A DNA stretch of 64,000 nt, taken from assembly GCA_002360495.1 (NCBI GenBank), contig DEQO01000055.1:95905-159904 (forward strand), written 5' to 3'. This stretch comes from Flavobacteriales bacterium UBA3364 (GTDB lineage Bacteria; Bacteroidota; Bacteroidia; Flavobacteriales_F; PHOS-HE28). Position 1 is the stretch's first letter; the number at the start of each line of letters is the position of its first letter. Positions 35,751 through 43,994 of this stretch are shown here, piece by piece. The notes beneath the pieces were generated by a model. The model was not told where the DNA came from, searched no databases, and was given only the letters and a program-made list of their open reading frames with translations. Position numbers and translations under genes: made by a program.

Positions 35751-37940
35751 TCACTTCGCCAAGCCCGCGCGCATCAACAGGAAGGCATGGTTCCTGGCTA
35801 CTTCCTTCAGGGCTTCGAACCTGCCGGAGGCGCCACCGTGCCCTGCTTCCATGTTCACATGTAGCAGGATCGGCGCATCGCCCTTTTGATGTTCGCGCAG
35901 GCGTTGCACCCATTTCGCCGGTTCCCAATACTGGACCTGGCTGTCATGGAAACCGGTGCCCACCAGCATGGCAGGGTAGGTATTGTCCCGCACATTGTCG
36001 TAGGGCGAATAGCTGAGCATACGGTCGTAGGCCTCCTTCTCCTTGGGATCACCCCACTCCTCGAACTCGCCGGTGGTGAGCGGGATGCTCTCATCAAGCA
36101 TGGTCGTTACGACATCAACGAAAGGGACATCGGCGATAACGCCGTTCCATAGGTCGGGGCGCATGTTCACCACGGCGCCCATCAACAAGCCGCCCGCACT
36201 GCCACCCCACGCATACAAGCGCTTGGGATCGGCGTACTTCTTCTTCACCAGCGCATCGGCACAATCGATGAAATCGGTGAAGGTGTTCATCTTGTGCTCC
36301 ATCTTCCCGTTGTCGTACCAATCACGACCCAGTTCCTCGCCGCCACGGATGTGTGCAATGGCGTAAACGAAGCCGCGGTCCAACAGCGAAAGCCGCGTGC
36401 TGCTGAACGTGGGTTCGATGGTGACGCCGTAACTGCCGTAGCCATAGAGCAGCAGCGGTGATGTACCGTTGAGCGCCGTGCCTTTGCGGTAGACGATGGA
36501 GACGGGGACCTTCGCGCTATCCCGCGCGTTGACCCAAATGCGTTCGCTCACATAGTTCCCGGCGCTGAACGAACCGATGACCTCCTGCTGCTTCAGCAAT
36601 GTATCGGTCTTCGTGTTCAGGTCATGTTCATAGACACTGCTCGGCGTGGTGAGCGAGGTGTAGCCGTACCGCAACTTGTCCGCATTCCATTCGGGATTGG
36701 TGCCGGTGAAGCAGACATAGGCGGGATCGTTGAACTCGATCTCGTGTTCTTTGCCGTCGCTCAAGCGACGCACGACGAGGTGCGTAAGGCCATCACGCCG
36801 CTCGGTGAAGACGAGGTGGTCCTTGAAGGCATCCACATCCTCGAGCAGGACTTCCGGACGATGCGCCAGTACCTCCTTCCACTTGCGCTTGTTCGCGGTC
36901 TCGCCTTCTGCACATTCCATCAAACGGAAGTTCAACGCCTTCCAATTGGTGACGATGTACCATTTACCGGGCTTGTCGGTCGAGCCGTCCGCCGCCGGAA
37001 CATGCATCACCGTGTGTTCGTGGTCCTCTTCGCGCGGTAGAAAAACGGAGAACGCACCCTTCGGTTCGTTCACCGGCAACAACAGGTGTTCGCTGCTGGT
37101 GCTGCTCTCCGTGGTGATCATCACGAAGCGCTCGCTGCGACTGCGGTACACATCACAACTGAAGGCCGAGTCCTTCTCCTCGTAGACGACGACATCCTGT
37201 GCTGCATCGGTCCCGAGTTCGTGGCGGTAGATACGGTAGCTGCGCAAGGTGCTGTCCTGGCGCGGATAGAACACCGTGCGATCATCGGCCCAGGCACAAC
37301 CGCCGCCGGTGTTCGTGATCACATCGGGCAGGTCCTTGCCCGTGGTCAGATCACGGAACCGGATCTCGTATTGGCGCCGCCCCACCTTGTCCTCGCTGTA
37401 CGCGACCAGCTGGTTGCCGGGACTGATCTCGAAATCGCCGAGGTCATAGTACGTGCTGCCTTCGGCCATCCTGTTCTCATCCAGGAAGTCCTCGTCCGGC
37501 GCACCGGGCTGGTCCTTCCGTCTTACCTGGACCGCATATTCCTTCCCCTCCTCGAAGCGTGAATGGTACCAGTAACCGTTCTCGCGATAGGGTACGCTAA
37601 GGTCCGCCTCCTTGATCCGCGACTTCATCTCCGCATAGAGGTCCTCCCGCAACTGCTTCACCGGTGCGAGCATGGCCTCGCAATACGCGTTCTCCGCATC
37701 CAGGTGCGTCACCACTTCGCGCGTATGGGCATCTTGTTCCGCTGACTGGCGTTGCTTTTCGGTGAGCCGCATCCAGTAGTACTCATCGTTGCGGACGTGA
37801 CCGTGGGCGCTGATCTCGTGCGGCTTCTTCGCCGCTTGGGGCGGTGTGGGCGAAGCGTTTCCGTTCATCGGGGAAGGGGCGTTCTGACAACCAGCAGCCA
37901 ACAATGCGGCGATGCCAAAGAAGCTGATGGAATGGTGCAT
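35751..37940 (-). CDS. S9 family prolyl oligopeptidase/oligopeptidase B-like lipoprotein
   Basis: 729 residues. The signal ends at the lipobox LAAGC (Cys18). An N-terminal propeller is followed by an alpha/beta-hydrolase domain with Ser581 in the GGSAGG elbow, Asp666 in FHDSQV and His701 in AGHGG, a complete triad in the usual order. Oligopeptidase B cuts short peptides after Arg/Lys, and prolyl oligopeptidase after Pro. The ending RVRD-like anchor segments favour the PtrB type, but specificity is not decided here. The lipid anchor places it in the envelope. It is transcribed downstream of recO on the same strand, but with a gap of 36 bp and a TACCTTGC element at 37954-37961. Confidence 0.92.
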   Translation of the reverse strand: MHHSISFFGIAALLAAGCQNAPSPMNGNASPTPPQAAKKPHEISAHGHVRNDEYYWMRLTEKQRQSAEQDAHTREVVTHLDAENAYCEAMLAPVKQLREDLYAEMKSRIKEADLSVPYRENGYWYHSRFEEGKEYAVQVRRKDQPGAPDEDFLDENRMAEGSTYYDLGDFEISPGNQLVAYSEDKVGRRQYEIRFRDLTTGKDLPDVITNTGGGCAWADDRTVFYPRQDSTLRSYRIYRHELGTDAAQDVVVYEEKDSAFSCDVYRSRSERFVMITTESSTSSEHLLLPVNEPKGAFSVFLPREEDHEHTVMHVPAADGSTDKPGKWYIVTNWKALNFRLMECAEGETANKRKWKEVLAHRPEVLLEDVDAFKDHLVFTERRDGLTHLVVRRLSDGKEHEIEFNDPAYVCFTGTNPEWNADKLRYGYTSLTTPSSVYEHDLNTKTDTLLKQQEVIGSFSAGNYVSERIWVNARDSAKVPVSIVYRKGTALNGTSPLLLYGYGSYGVTIEPTFSSTRLSLLDRGFVYAIAHIRGGEELGRDWYDNGKMEHKMNTFTDFIDCADALVKKKYADPKRLYAWGGSAGGLLMGAVVNMRPDLWNGVIADVPFVDVVTTMLDESIPLTTGEFEEWGDPKEKEAYDRMLSYSPYDNVRDNTYPAMLVGTGFHDSQVQYWEPAKWVQRLREHQKGDAPILLHVNMEAGHGGASGRFEALKEVARNHAFLLMRAGLAK

Positions 37941-37976
37941 GTGGGAAAAGGGGGCAAGGTAATCGCCCTCGATCGC

Positions 37977-38690
37977 TCAGCCCAAGGCCTGGTGCAACAC
38001 GGCAGGTGAACGCAACTCCCCGAGCCCTTCGATATGCATGCGGAAGTAGAGCAGGAGATGGTCCAACAACTCCCTTCGTTGCGTTCCCGGGATCACTGGT
38101 GCGGTCATCGTACCGAACCCGACCTCGAGCAAGGAGATCAGGTGTGTGCTATGCGGGGGACCCAGTGTGTGCCCATGTGGCGCGACCCCTTTGATGAACT
38201 CCCCCTCCCGCATATCGAATGCGTCCTCCCCGTTCATCGGGGGTGCTGGGGAGAAGCCCAATTCCGCGGAAAGGCGGAGCAGGAAGATGAGCGGGTAGTT
38301 CCGGATCTCCGTACTGGTGTCCATGGCCTCCAATGCCTCCTGGATGAACCCGTACATAGCGGGATCGGCGGCCTCGCCGCGAAGCACCTTGTACAATACT
38401 TCCTGCACAAAGAGCGCGAGCGTACCTCTTACGGCATCGAACGGGACATTCTTGTACGGCCGGTCCACACGCGCTTCGCGGATCGTATGTATGTCGCGCT
38501 CGGGTTGTTCGTTCACCACCAGGTCGAGTCGATTGAGCGGTTGCAGCAACGCTTGGGGTATGCCGCCCTTCCCTCCTGCGCGCACCATGTAGGAGCGCAA
38601 TCCGAACTCCTCGGTATAGGCCTTCAGCACCACGGTACGGTCCCCGTGCCTTATGACCTTGAGGACGATAGCCTTGGTGGTATGCAGCAT
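37977..38690 (-). CDS. recO: DNA repair protein RecO
   Basis: 237 residues from the ATG at 38690; an upstream start (38735) would extend the N-terminus beyond the family pattern. The start MLHTTKAIVLKVIRHGDRTVVLKAYTEEFG is a typical RecO OB-fold. The helical C-terminal part carries a short, apparently cysteine-free version of the zinc region, as expected in Bacteroidota. RecO helps load RecA at gaps with RecR and RecF. It is next to the porZ gene, an order common in Bacteroidota, and may be read with it. Confidence 0.88.
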   Translation of the reverse strand: MLHTTKAIVLKVIRHGDRTVVLKAYTEEFGLRSYMVRAGGKGGIPQALLQPLNRLDLVVNEQPERDIHTIREARVDRPYKNVPFDAVRGTLALFVQEVLYKVLRGEAADPAMYGFIQEALEAMDTSTEIRNYPLIFLLRLSAELGFSPAPPMNGEDAFDMREGEFIKGVAPHGHTLGPPHSTHLISLLEVGFGTMTAPVIPGTQRRELLDHLLLYFRMHIEGLGELRSPAVLHQALG

Positions 38691-38744
38691 GGACACTGAC
38701 TGCGAGGCGGTCGGAGGCTCGCGCCCGTGTATCAAAGATCGGTG

Positions 38745-41108
38745 CTACCGGACCAGCAGGACCTTGGTGTTGCACTTGTAGGTGCCGCTCGCATCGGTCG
38801 CAAGGACCATGTACACACCGGTGCTCGCCCGCTGACCGCTCATATCGGTCCCGTTCCAAATTGCCTGGCCACCCAAGGAGGTCGTGCGGTATACGAGGTT
38901 CCCGCTCACATCGGTGATCTTCACTTCGGATTCGCGAACAAGGCCGGTTACCGCGATGGGACCCGTGTAGGTTTCGTGCACCGGGTTGGGGAAGACCTTG
39001 GCGCAATCGTTCTCGTCCCCACCTTCAGTAGCATCCCCGCGATAGCTGATGATCCCCCGATCCGTGGCCATGAAGACCTCTCCGGTGGTCCCGTCCACTG
39101 TGATGTTCGTGACGTTATTGCTCGGCAATGGGCTGTTGTCCGGCGTGAAGTGCAGGACCTCTTCGCGCCCGTCCGGGGAGATCAGGTAAGCTCCACTGCT
39201 TTGCGTGCCGATCCATTTGCGGTTGGCCCCATCCACCGCGATGGTGTTGATGGCCTCGGTCTCCAACAGGATCTGCACGTTCCCATCCTGTTCGATCAGG
39301 ATCTGTTGTGCATCGAAATCGTCACCTGAAAACACCGCACCGGGCGTGTAGAATACCGCAACGCCCCGGCTTGTGCCCACCCAGATCTGCTCGTCGAGGT
39401 CCTCGGCCAACGCGAACACATCCGTCACCGGCAGGCCCCCGTTGCCTTCCTCATTGTTCAGGGTCTTGTACTGGTCATCGTCCGGGGAAGCCAGCGAATT
39501 GCCACTGTCATACACCAGTATCCCGTTCCCGCGCGGCCGTACGAACCACTTGTAACCGTTGCGCGCTGCGACAACGTCCCCCAAGAGCAGGTTCCCGTTC
39601 AACACGTTCCCCGGCGTGAACGCATGCCAATCCCCTTCCTTGGACCGGACCACGACGGGGTTCTCCGACCAGGCGTTGGACATCCACAAGTTGCCATCCC
39701 TATCGTAGTCCAGGCCCGAAACGAAGAGCCGCCCCTCAACGGAATTGATGTCCAAGCCCAAGGCACTGTTGTCCGCGTTGTAGATCTGCACGGGTACCCC
39801 GTCCCGGATCTCCAGAAGGCCTTCTTCCCAGGACCCTGCAAAGGCGTGCTTCGGATCATCGGGGTCAACGGCCACAGTGATCAGGTCGTTCAAGGCCCCG
39901 GCAAAGTCGTTGACACCGTTCATCAAGGGGTATTGGGTACGGTCGATCGTATTCCAGCGACCGTCGATGTAGTAATGCACGCCATCCTTCAAGTACGTAC
40001 TGTTCCAAGTCCCTGTCACCGCTCCGGTGGCCACATAGAGCGCTCCCCCACTGCTGGCCATTCGCCAGGATGTGGCCGTCTTGGGTCCGTTGGGAAGCAC
40101 CGCTGTGCCGTCATCCGGACCCGAAGACCGGATCAGTCCTTGGCGGCGGTCGGCGATCCATACGAAGCCGAGCTCCGAGCGGATCGCTTGCGAAGGCGAT
40201 GAGTCGAACCCGTTGTATCCGTAGATGGTCCCGATCCCGTTCATCTGCTGGTCGTACGAATCGATCGTGCTTTCGTGCGGGATCACCAGGACCTGCCCAT
40301 CGGACGACACGTTCAAGTTCCTGTTGATCCGGCCGAACAACGGCGAGAATCGCGACCAGCTCCCGTTCGGTTCCAAGATCAGCAGGCTATCGCCTTCCGT
40401 GGTGTTCCGTTGGGCGTTGAGCACCACCCTGGACCCGAACGCCGCAACGGCGTTGAAAGGGCCGGAGGCCAGCGCCGGGCCCATGTCCGTGCGCTTGCGC
40501 CAACTATCGAACGAAGCCAGGTTCGGTGCATTCCGGGATGCTGTGAACAGGCCCGTGGTACAGGCCGCATAGATCGAATCCGGGGTCATGGTGAGGCCGT
40601 TCACCCGCACCTGTGAGCCCGATGGGCCGATGAACCAGGTCTCCCGGATCTCACGTGCTGCCAGGTCCAGGACCACGATGCCGAACCCGCAACCGAGGTA
40701 AGCGATGGTGCCTTCCATATGGACACTGTAGATGCCCTTGTTGCCGATGAGCGAACTGCGTTCGATGTCACCGATATTGACGCTGCTCTCCCCCTGCAAC
40801 AGGTCGATGTTGCCATTGGCATAGTACACCAACAAGGTGCGCAATGGCTCGTTCCACGCAAGACCCTGGATACCGACATCGCTCAATGCATTGATCTTGT
40901 TCAGGCGCAGGGTCTCGCCGCTCGCTGGGTCGTAACGGAAAAGGCCGGTATTCGTGGCCGAGTAGGCATGCCCTCCACCCTCGGCGACCGTCACCTGGTT
41001 CGTATAGGGAAAGTGATCGCGCCATTCGCCGATGGCACTTTGTTCCTGGGCCCGAAGACCCGTGGTGAAGAGCAGCAGGAGGGCCGCCAGACCGGTGGTA
41101 AGACGCAT
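38745..41108 (-). CDS. porZ: T9SS attachment-complex protein PorZ
   Basis: 787 residues from the ATG at 41108, where a signal peptide (TTGLAALLLLFTTGLRAQ) begins. The mature protein starts WRDHFPYTNQVTVAEGGGH, the PorZ opening pattern. It then builds beta-propellers of the two-component-regulator type (KWIGTQSSGAYLI, VWIADRRQGLIRS). The last ~80 residues are a T9SS C-terminal domain (KVFPNPV...). PorZ is a surface protein that hands A-LPS to the PorU sortase complex for anchoring cargo. Its adjacency to recO supports the call. A TACCTTGC element lies upstream at 41160-41167. Confidence 0.85.
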   Translation of the reverse strand: MRLTTGLAALLLLFTTGLRAQEQSAIGEWRDHFPYTNQVTVAEGGGHAYSATNTGLFRYDPASGETLRLNKINALSDVGIQGLAWNEPLRTLLVYYANGNIDLLQGESSVNIGDIERSSLIGNKGIYSVHMEGTIAYLGCGFGIVVLDLAAREIRETWFIGPSGSQVRVNGLTMTPDSIYAACTTGLFTASRNAPNLASFDSWRKRTDMGPALASGPFNAVAAFGSRVVLNAQRNTTEGDSLLILEPNGSWSRFSPLFGRINRNLNVSSDGQVLVIPHESTIDSYDQQMNGIGTIYGYNGFDSSPSQAIRSELGFVWIADRRQGLIRSSGPDDGTAVLPNGPKTATSWRMASSGGALYVATGAVTGTWNSTYLKDGVHYYIDGRWNTIDRTQYPLMNGVNDFAGALNDLITVAVDPDDPKHAFAGSWEEGLLEIRDGVPVQIYNADNSALGLDINSVEGRLFVSGLDYDRDGNLWMSNAWSENPVVVRSKEGDWHAFTPGNVLNGNLLLGDVVAARNGYKWFVRPRGNGILVYDSGNSLASPDDDQYKTLNNEEGNGGLPVTDVFALAEDLDEQIWVGTSRGVAVFYTPGAVFSGDDFDAQQILIEQDGNVQILLETEAINTIAVDGANRKWIGTQSSGAYLISPDGREEVLHFTPDNSPLPSNNVTNITVDGTTGEVFMATDRGIISYRGDATEGGDENDCAKVFPNPVHETYTGPIAVTGLVRESEVKITDVSGNLVYRTTSLGGQAIWNGTDMSGQRASTGVYMVLATDASGTYKCNTKVLLVR

Positions 41109-41210
41109 GGTTCCGTTCAACAACATTGCTCACAACGCGGTTCGGCCGCGATCGGTATGGCAAGGTACGGCCGGCCCGGGTTCCGGCTTGGGGTAAGTCC
41201 CGAAAAGCAG

Positions 41211-41378
41211 GATGGCCCGGCATCTGGATCGGGGGTCCGTTCGATCATCGGCCACCCCGGCTTTGCCGGGGTGCTTCAGCGTGGCTGGGCCCCGGCTCAA
41301 GCAAGCTTGGCCTGGACCCAGCCACATAAAAAGCGAACGCCCCGTGGCCGGGGCGTTCGCCGATCGAGGTCGCGTGCG
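41211..41378 (-). repeat. 168-bp tandem repeat, copy 1 (distal), with hairpins and a tRNA-Cys 3'-end fragment
   Basis: Copy 1 of a direct repeat (period 168 bp) next to tRNA-Cys. It carries a 9-bp-stem hairpin (41253-41273) and a palindrome with variable arms (41281-41325, 9 bp arms GTGGCTGGG plus a wobble extension). It also carries an intrinsic terminator (hairpin 41333-41360, T-run TTTTT on the minus strand at 41325-41332). On the plus strand it ends with 41361-41381, which repeats the tRNA 3' end (GAGGTCGCGTGCGGA and preceding bases). The G-U wobble in the palindrome forms only on the minus strand, the same sense as the tRNA. Confidence 0.85.
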
Positions 41379-41546
41379 GATGGCCCGGCATCCGGAATTG
41401 GGGGGCCGTTCGATCATCGGCCACCCCGGCTTTGCCGGGGTGCTTTGGTGGGGCTGCGTTCCGGTCCAAGCAAGCTTGGCCTGAACGCAGCCCCACCAAA
41501 GCGAACGCCCCGTGGCCGGGGCGTTCGCCGATCGAGGTCGCGTGCG
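41379..41546 (-). repeat. 168-bp tandem repeat, copy 2 (joined to the tRNA-Cys gene)
   Basis: Copy 2 of the repeat. Conserved blocks are nearly identical to copy 1. The palindrome has completely different arms: 41444-41461 (TTTGGTGGGGCTGCGTTC) pairs perfectly, 18 of 18, with 41483-41500. The loop CAAGCAAGCTTGGCCT is kept in both copies. The terminator-type hairpin is 41501-41528, followed on the minus strand by only TTT. The repeat ends inside the tRNA gene, whose last 20 bases form part of the repeat unit. Confidence 0.85.
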
Positions 41547-41605
41547 GATTCGAACCGCAGTAGCAGCTTTTGCAGAGCTGTGCCTAGCCACTCGGCCACG
41601 CGACC
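41535..41605 (-). tRNA. tRNA-Cys (GCA)
   Basis: A 71-nt gene that folds as a standard cloverleaf. The acceptor stem is GGTCGCG/CGCGACC, and the anticodon stem is CAGCT/AGCTG around loop CTGCAAA with anticodon GCA. The T arm is TGCGG/CCGCA around TTCGAAT, and the discriminator base is T, as expected for cysteine. CCA is not encoded. A -7-like TATCTTCG lies upstream at 41617-41624. Confidence 0.96.
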
Positions 41606-41616
41606 GTTCGGGGCGG

Positions 41617-41624
41617 CGAAGATA
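41617..41624 (-). promoter_or_regulatory. -7 promoter element for tRNA-Cys
   Basis: Read on the minus strand, TATCTTCG fits TAnnTTYG and ends 11 nt before the tRNA 5' end. No clear -33 TTTG is visible. Confidence 0.5.
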
Positions 41625-41761
41625 GCAGGTTCGGTGGGACGAGGGGACCGCGCCGGTATGCCACTAGTACGAATAAGGCCCGTCGTACTGCTTGCCGACC
41701 TTCCCGTGACCACTTGAGGTCCAATGACGACCGGAGTTTCAGGACCTTGGAATGATCGGGC

Positions 41762-43279
41762 TTACTCAACCACCACCTTCTGCCCCGCCAGCCACTTCAC
41801 TTCATCGCGCAGGTGCAGGTAGTACAAGCCTTGCGCTTGGCCCTCCAACGTCAACGCACCCGACACCAACGAGCCATTCGCCTGCACACGCTCCCGAGCG
41901 ATCTCTTTCCCTTGTGCATCCAACAATAATGCTTGGACAGCACCCATTAGTTGGTAGCCGCTGGGCAACTCCAAATTGAACCGCACCGCCTCCGTGGCCG
42001 GGTTTGGGCTTACCTGCAACGCGCTTTGCAAGGCGCTCTCGAACTCCTGCACGCCCACGGTGTGGCAGCCGGGTACCAAGCAACCCATGCTGTCCAGTTT
42101 CACCAACCACAAGCGCGATGTGTTGGGCGGCGTGGGGCCTTGGGCCTCGCCAGTGAGTATGAAACCGCCATCGCTGGTGGGTTGTACAGCGTTGAAGACA
42201 TGGTCATACCCGACCGGTAGTCCTGTATAATGGGCGTAGTAGCGCGACCAGAGAACGTTCCCATCCGCATCCAATTTGTGCAACATACCATTGTCCCAGA
42301 GTCCTGGAGTGGTCGTGTTTCGAATAGATCCACAAACCACCAACGAACCATCCACCAACTCGAAACCATCGGCCAAACCACACACGCGTAACGGGCCGTC
42401 CGAAGCCACTATGTCCCTGCTCCATGATTCAGCTCCATCTGCGGTATATTTCACAACAATTGCCTTGTTCGGTTCTTGCCCATTAGGTGAACGGTAACCC
42501 AAGGCTGCAACACCGCCATCCGCAGTAATGACAACCTGATTGTAACTGCTCGCCAAAGGCTTCGTCCTACGCCAGATCACGCTACCATCCGGGCCGCACT
42601 TGATCAGGTTGGCGTTGTTGTTATTGTTCTGCTCCACGCTCCTCCCGTATCCACACACGTACAGGTCTTGATTCGCGTCTTCAGCGACGCTCATAGCGAA
42701 GAATGCTGGCACCTCGTCGAATACCATGAAATTCAGTAGTTCGCCTGAGGCTAGCACACGGCACAGGAATGCATTTGTCGGGCGCTCGTGCAATCCGACC
42801 AATAGGTAGTCCCCATTTGAGCTCTGCATGCACTTACGGACAGCCACGGTCGTGTCCGACACGAGGTACCTCGTCCATAGTGTATCGCCTTGTTCGTTGA
42901 ACCGGTACAAGTGAAGCGCAGTCATGGATTCCGCAGTGTTCAACACGCTCAACCCGCAGGCGAAGCCACCTTCAACGGACCGTGTCACTGGAGCATAACT
43001 ACCTGGCCAGGTCGGGAGATCGTTGTGGCTGGCGAACTCGCTTAAGTAGTGTCCATCCCCATCGAAGGAAAGGACATGCAATTCCTGCACATCACCCGAC
43101 CCATCGCCTGCCATACCCCATACCCGGTATCCATCTGAGGTCTCGAATACGGAGAGACCGACTAGGAAGCTGTTGAGCGGATTCAGCCTAACGGTATCGA
43201 ATTCGATCGGCTGCTGGCCCTGCACCAGGGCAGGGACCAGCAGCGCTTGCATCGCAACTATCGTGGCCCAGGGCCTCAT
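41762..43279 (-). CDS. Secreted protein with repeated propeller-like motifs and T9SS sorting domain
   Basis: 505 residues with a signal peptide (AMQALLVPALVQGQ). The body shows repeats of the type GDTLWTRYLVSDTT, GSVIWRRTKPLAS, GAESWSRDIVASDG and GNVLWSRYYA. This is the delta-60/PQQ-like repeat pattern common in Bacteroidota secreted proteins, and it probably folds as a propeller. The last ~85 residues (LQVSPNPATEAVRFN and GLYYLHLRDE) are a T9SS type A domain. The function of the mature protein is unknown. A truncated sorting domain lies 3 bp upstream, so this gene may share its promoter region with a decayed neighbour. Confidence 0.85.
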   Translation of the reverse strand: MRPWATIVAMQALLVPALVQGQQPIEFDTVRLNPLNSFLVGLSVFETSDGYRVWGMAGDGSGDVQELHVLSFDGDGHYLSEFASHNDLPTWPGSYAPVTRSVEGGFACGLSVLNTAESMTALHLYRFNEQGDTLWTRYLVSDTTVAVRKCMQSSNGDYLLVGLHERPTNAFLCRVLASGELLNFMVFDEVPAFFAMSVAEDANQDLYVCGYGRSVEQNNNNNANLIKCGPDGSVIWRRTKPLASSYNQVVITADGGVAALGYRSPNGQEPNKAIVVKYTADGAESWSRDIVASDGPLRVCGLADGFELVDGSLVVCGSIRNTTTPGLWDNGMLHKLDADGNVLWSRYYAHYTGLPVGYDHVFNAVQPTSDGGFILTGEAQGPTPPNTSRLWLVKLDSMGCLVPGCHTVGVQEFESALQSALQVSPNPATEAVRFNLELPSGYQLMGAVQALLLDAQGKEIARERVQANGSLVSGALTLEGQAQGLYYLHLRDEVKWLAGQKVVVE

Positions 43280-43282
43280 CGA

Positions 43283-43600
43283 TCAGTGTTGAATGGAGAG
43301 TTTCGCGTTGAAGGAGGTGCCTGGCACAACGACTTGGTATACCCCTTCCAAGAGTTCGGTGGTGTTCAGTTCCGTGAGTCCATGACCAGCAAGTCGATGC
43401 TCGAACACACGTCCGCCTTTGGCATCGAACACCACGACGAACTGGCCGTCCAATTCGGCAGGGTAAGTTAGGTAGGTGTTCGCGTTGCCGGGGTTGGGAT
43501 AGCAGGCCAAGGTGGGTTCTGCTGGGGCAACGGTGCTTCTCCGTTGTGGTAAGCGGCGCGCCTTGCTCGAATCGGGGAAGCGTACGGGTGGCAACGGGGC
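43283..43600 (-). pseudogene. Remnant of a T9SS cargo gene (C-terminal sorting domain only)
   Basis: The frame ends at 43283. It encodes a clear T9SS sorting domain (LACYPNPGNANTYLTYPAE, then LTELNTTELLEGVYQVVVPG) but no protein in front of it. Upstream, the frame runs into the folB region, where the codons no longer look coding. The 5' boundary at 43600 is approximate. I infer a deletion that joined the tail of a cargo gene to the folB region. A very short independent protein is less likely because it would lack a signal peptide. Confidence 0.65.
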
Positions 43601-43643
43601 ATCTTCCTCCAAACTGAGCAATATGGCGGCCTCGGTCGCCCGC

Positions 43644-43994
43644 TTACCCCTCCACCACATAGACCGCCTCCTCCACATCGCCGTTCACCGGAGGGCGCTC
43701 CTTCACCAGGCACACGCGCCATTGATGCGGCCCCGGCCATTCTCCCTTCAGGGCATCCAGGATGCGGCGTGCAGCATGTTCGATCAATGCACTGCGTTGC
43801 GCCATTTGCTCCTTTACGATGGCCGTTACACGTCCGTAATCCACCGTGCGGTCCAGATCATCGGAAGTCTCCGCCGCTGAAAAATCGCCTTGTGCCTGCA
43901 CATCCACACGGTAGTGGCCGCCGATGCGTGCCTCCTCGGCCAGGCAACCGTGGTAGGCGAACACACGGATCCCGTTGACCTGGATCAGGCCCAT
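43644..43994 (-). CDS. folB: Dihydroneopterin aldolase
   Basis: 116 residues from the ATG at 43994. The family signature is present: VNGIRVFAYHGCLAEEARIGG near the start, DYGRVTAIVKEQM in the middle, and LIEHAARRILDAL, followed by the strand WRVCLVKERPPV. It converts 7,8-dihydroneopterin to 6-hydroxymethyl-7,8-dihydropterin and glycolaldehyde in folate synthesis. It overlaps the end of gltX by 10 bp, so the two are probably translated from one message. Confidence 0.93.
   Translation of the reverse strand: MGLIQVNGIRVFAYHGCLAEEARIGGHYRVDVQAQGDFSAAETSDDLDRTVDYGRVTAIVKEQMAQRSALIEHAARRILDALKGEWPGPHQWRVCLVKERPPVNGDVEEAVYVVEG

Noticed and set aside
41212..41499. Open frames on both strands within the tandem repeats next to tRNA-Cys
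   Set aside because: They arise from the repeated hairpins; the translations repeat the same meaningless peptide and have no start context.
41211..41546. Integron attC-like sites
   Set aside because: The palindromes have conserved loops and variable arms, opposite to attC, which conserves the R and L boxes in the arms. GTTRRRY/RYYYAAC cores are absent and no cassette gene or integrase is present.
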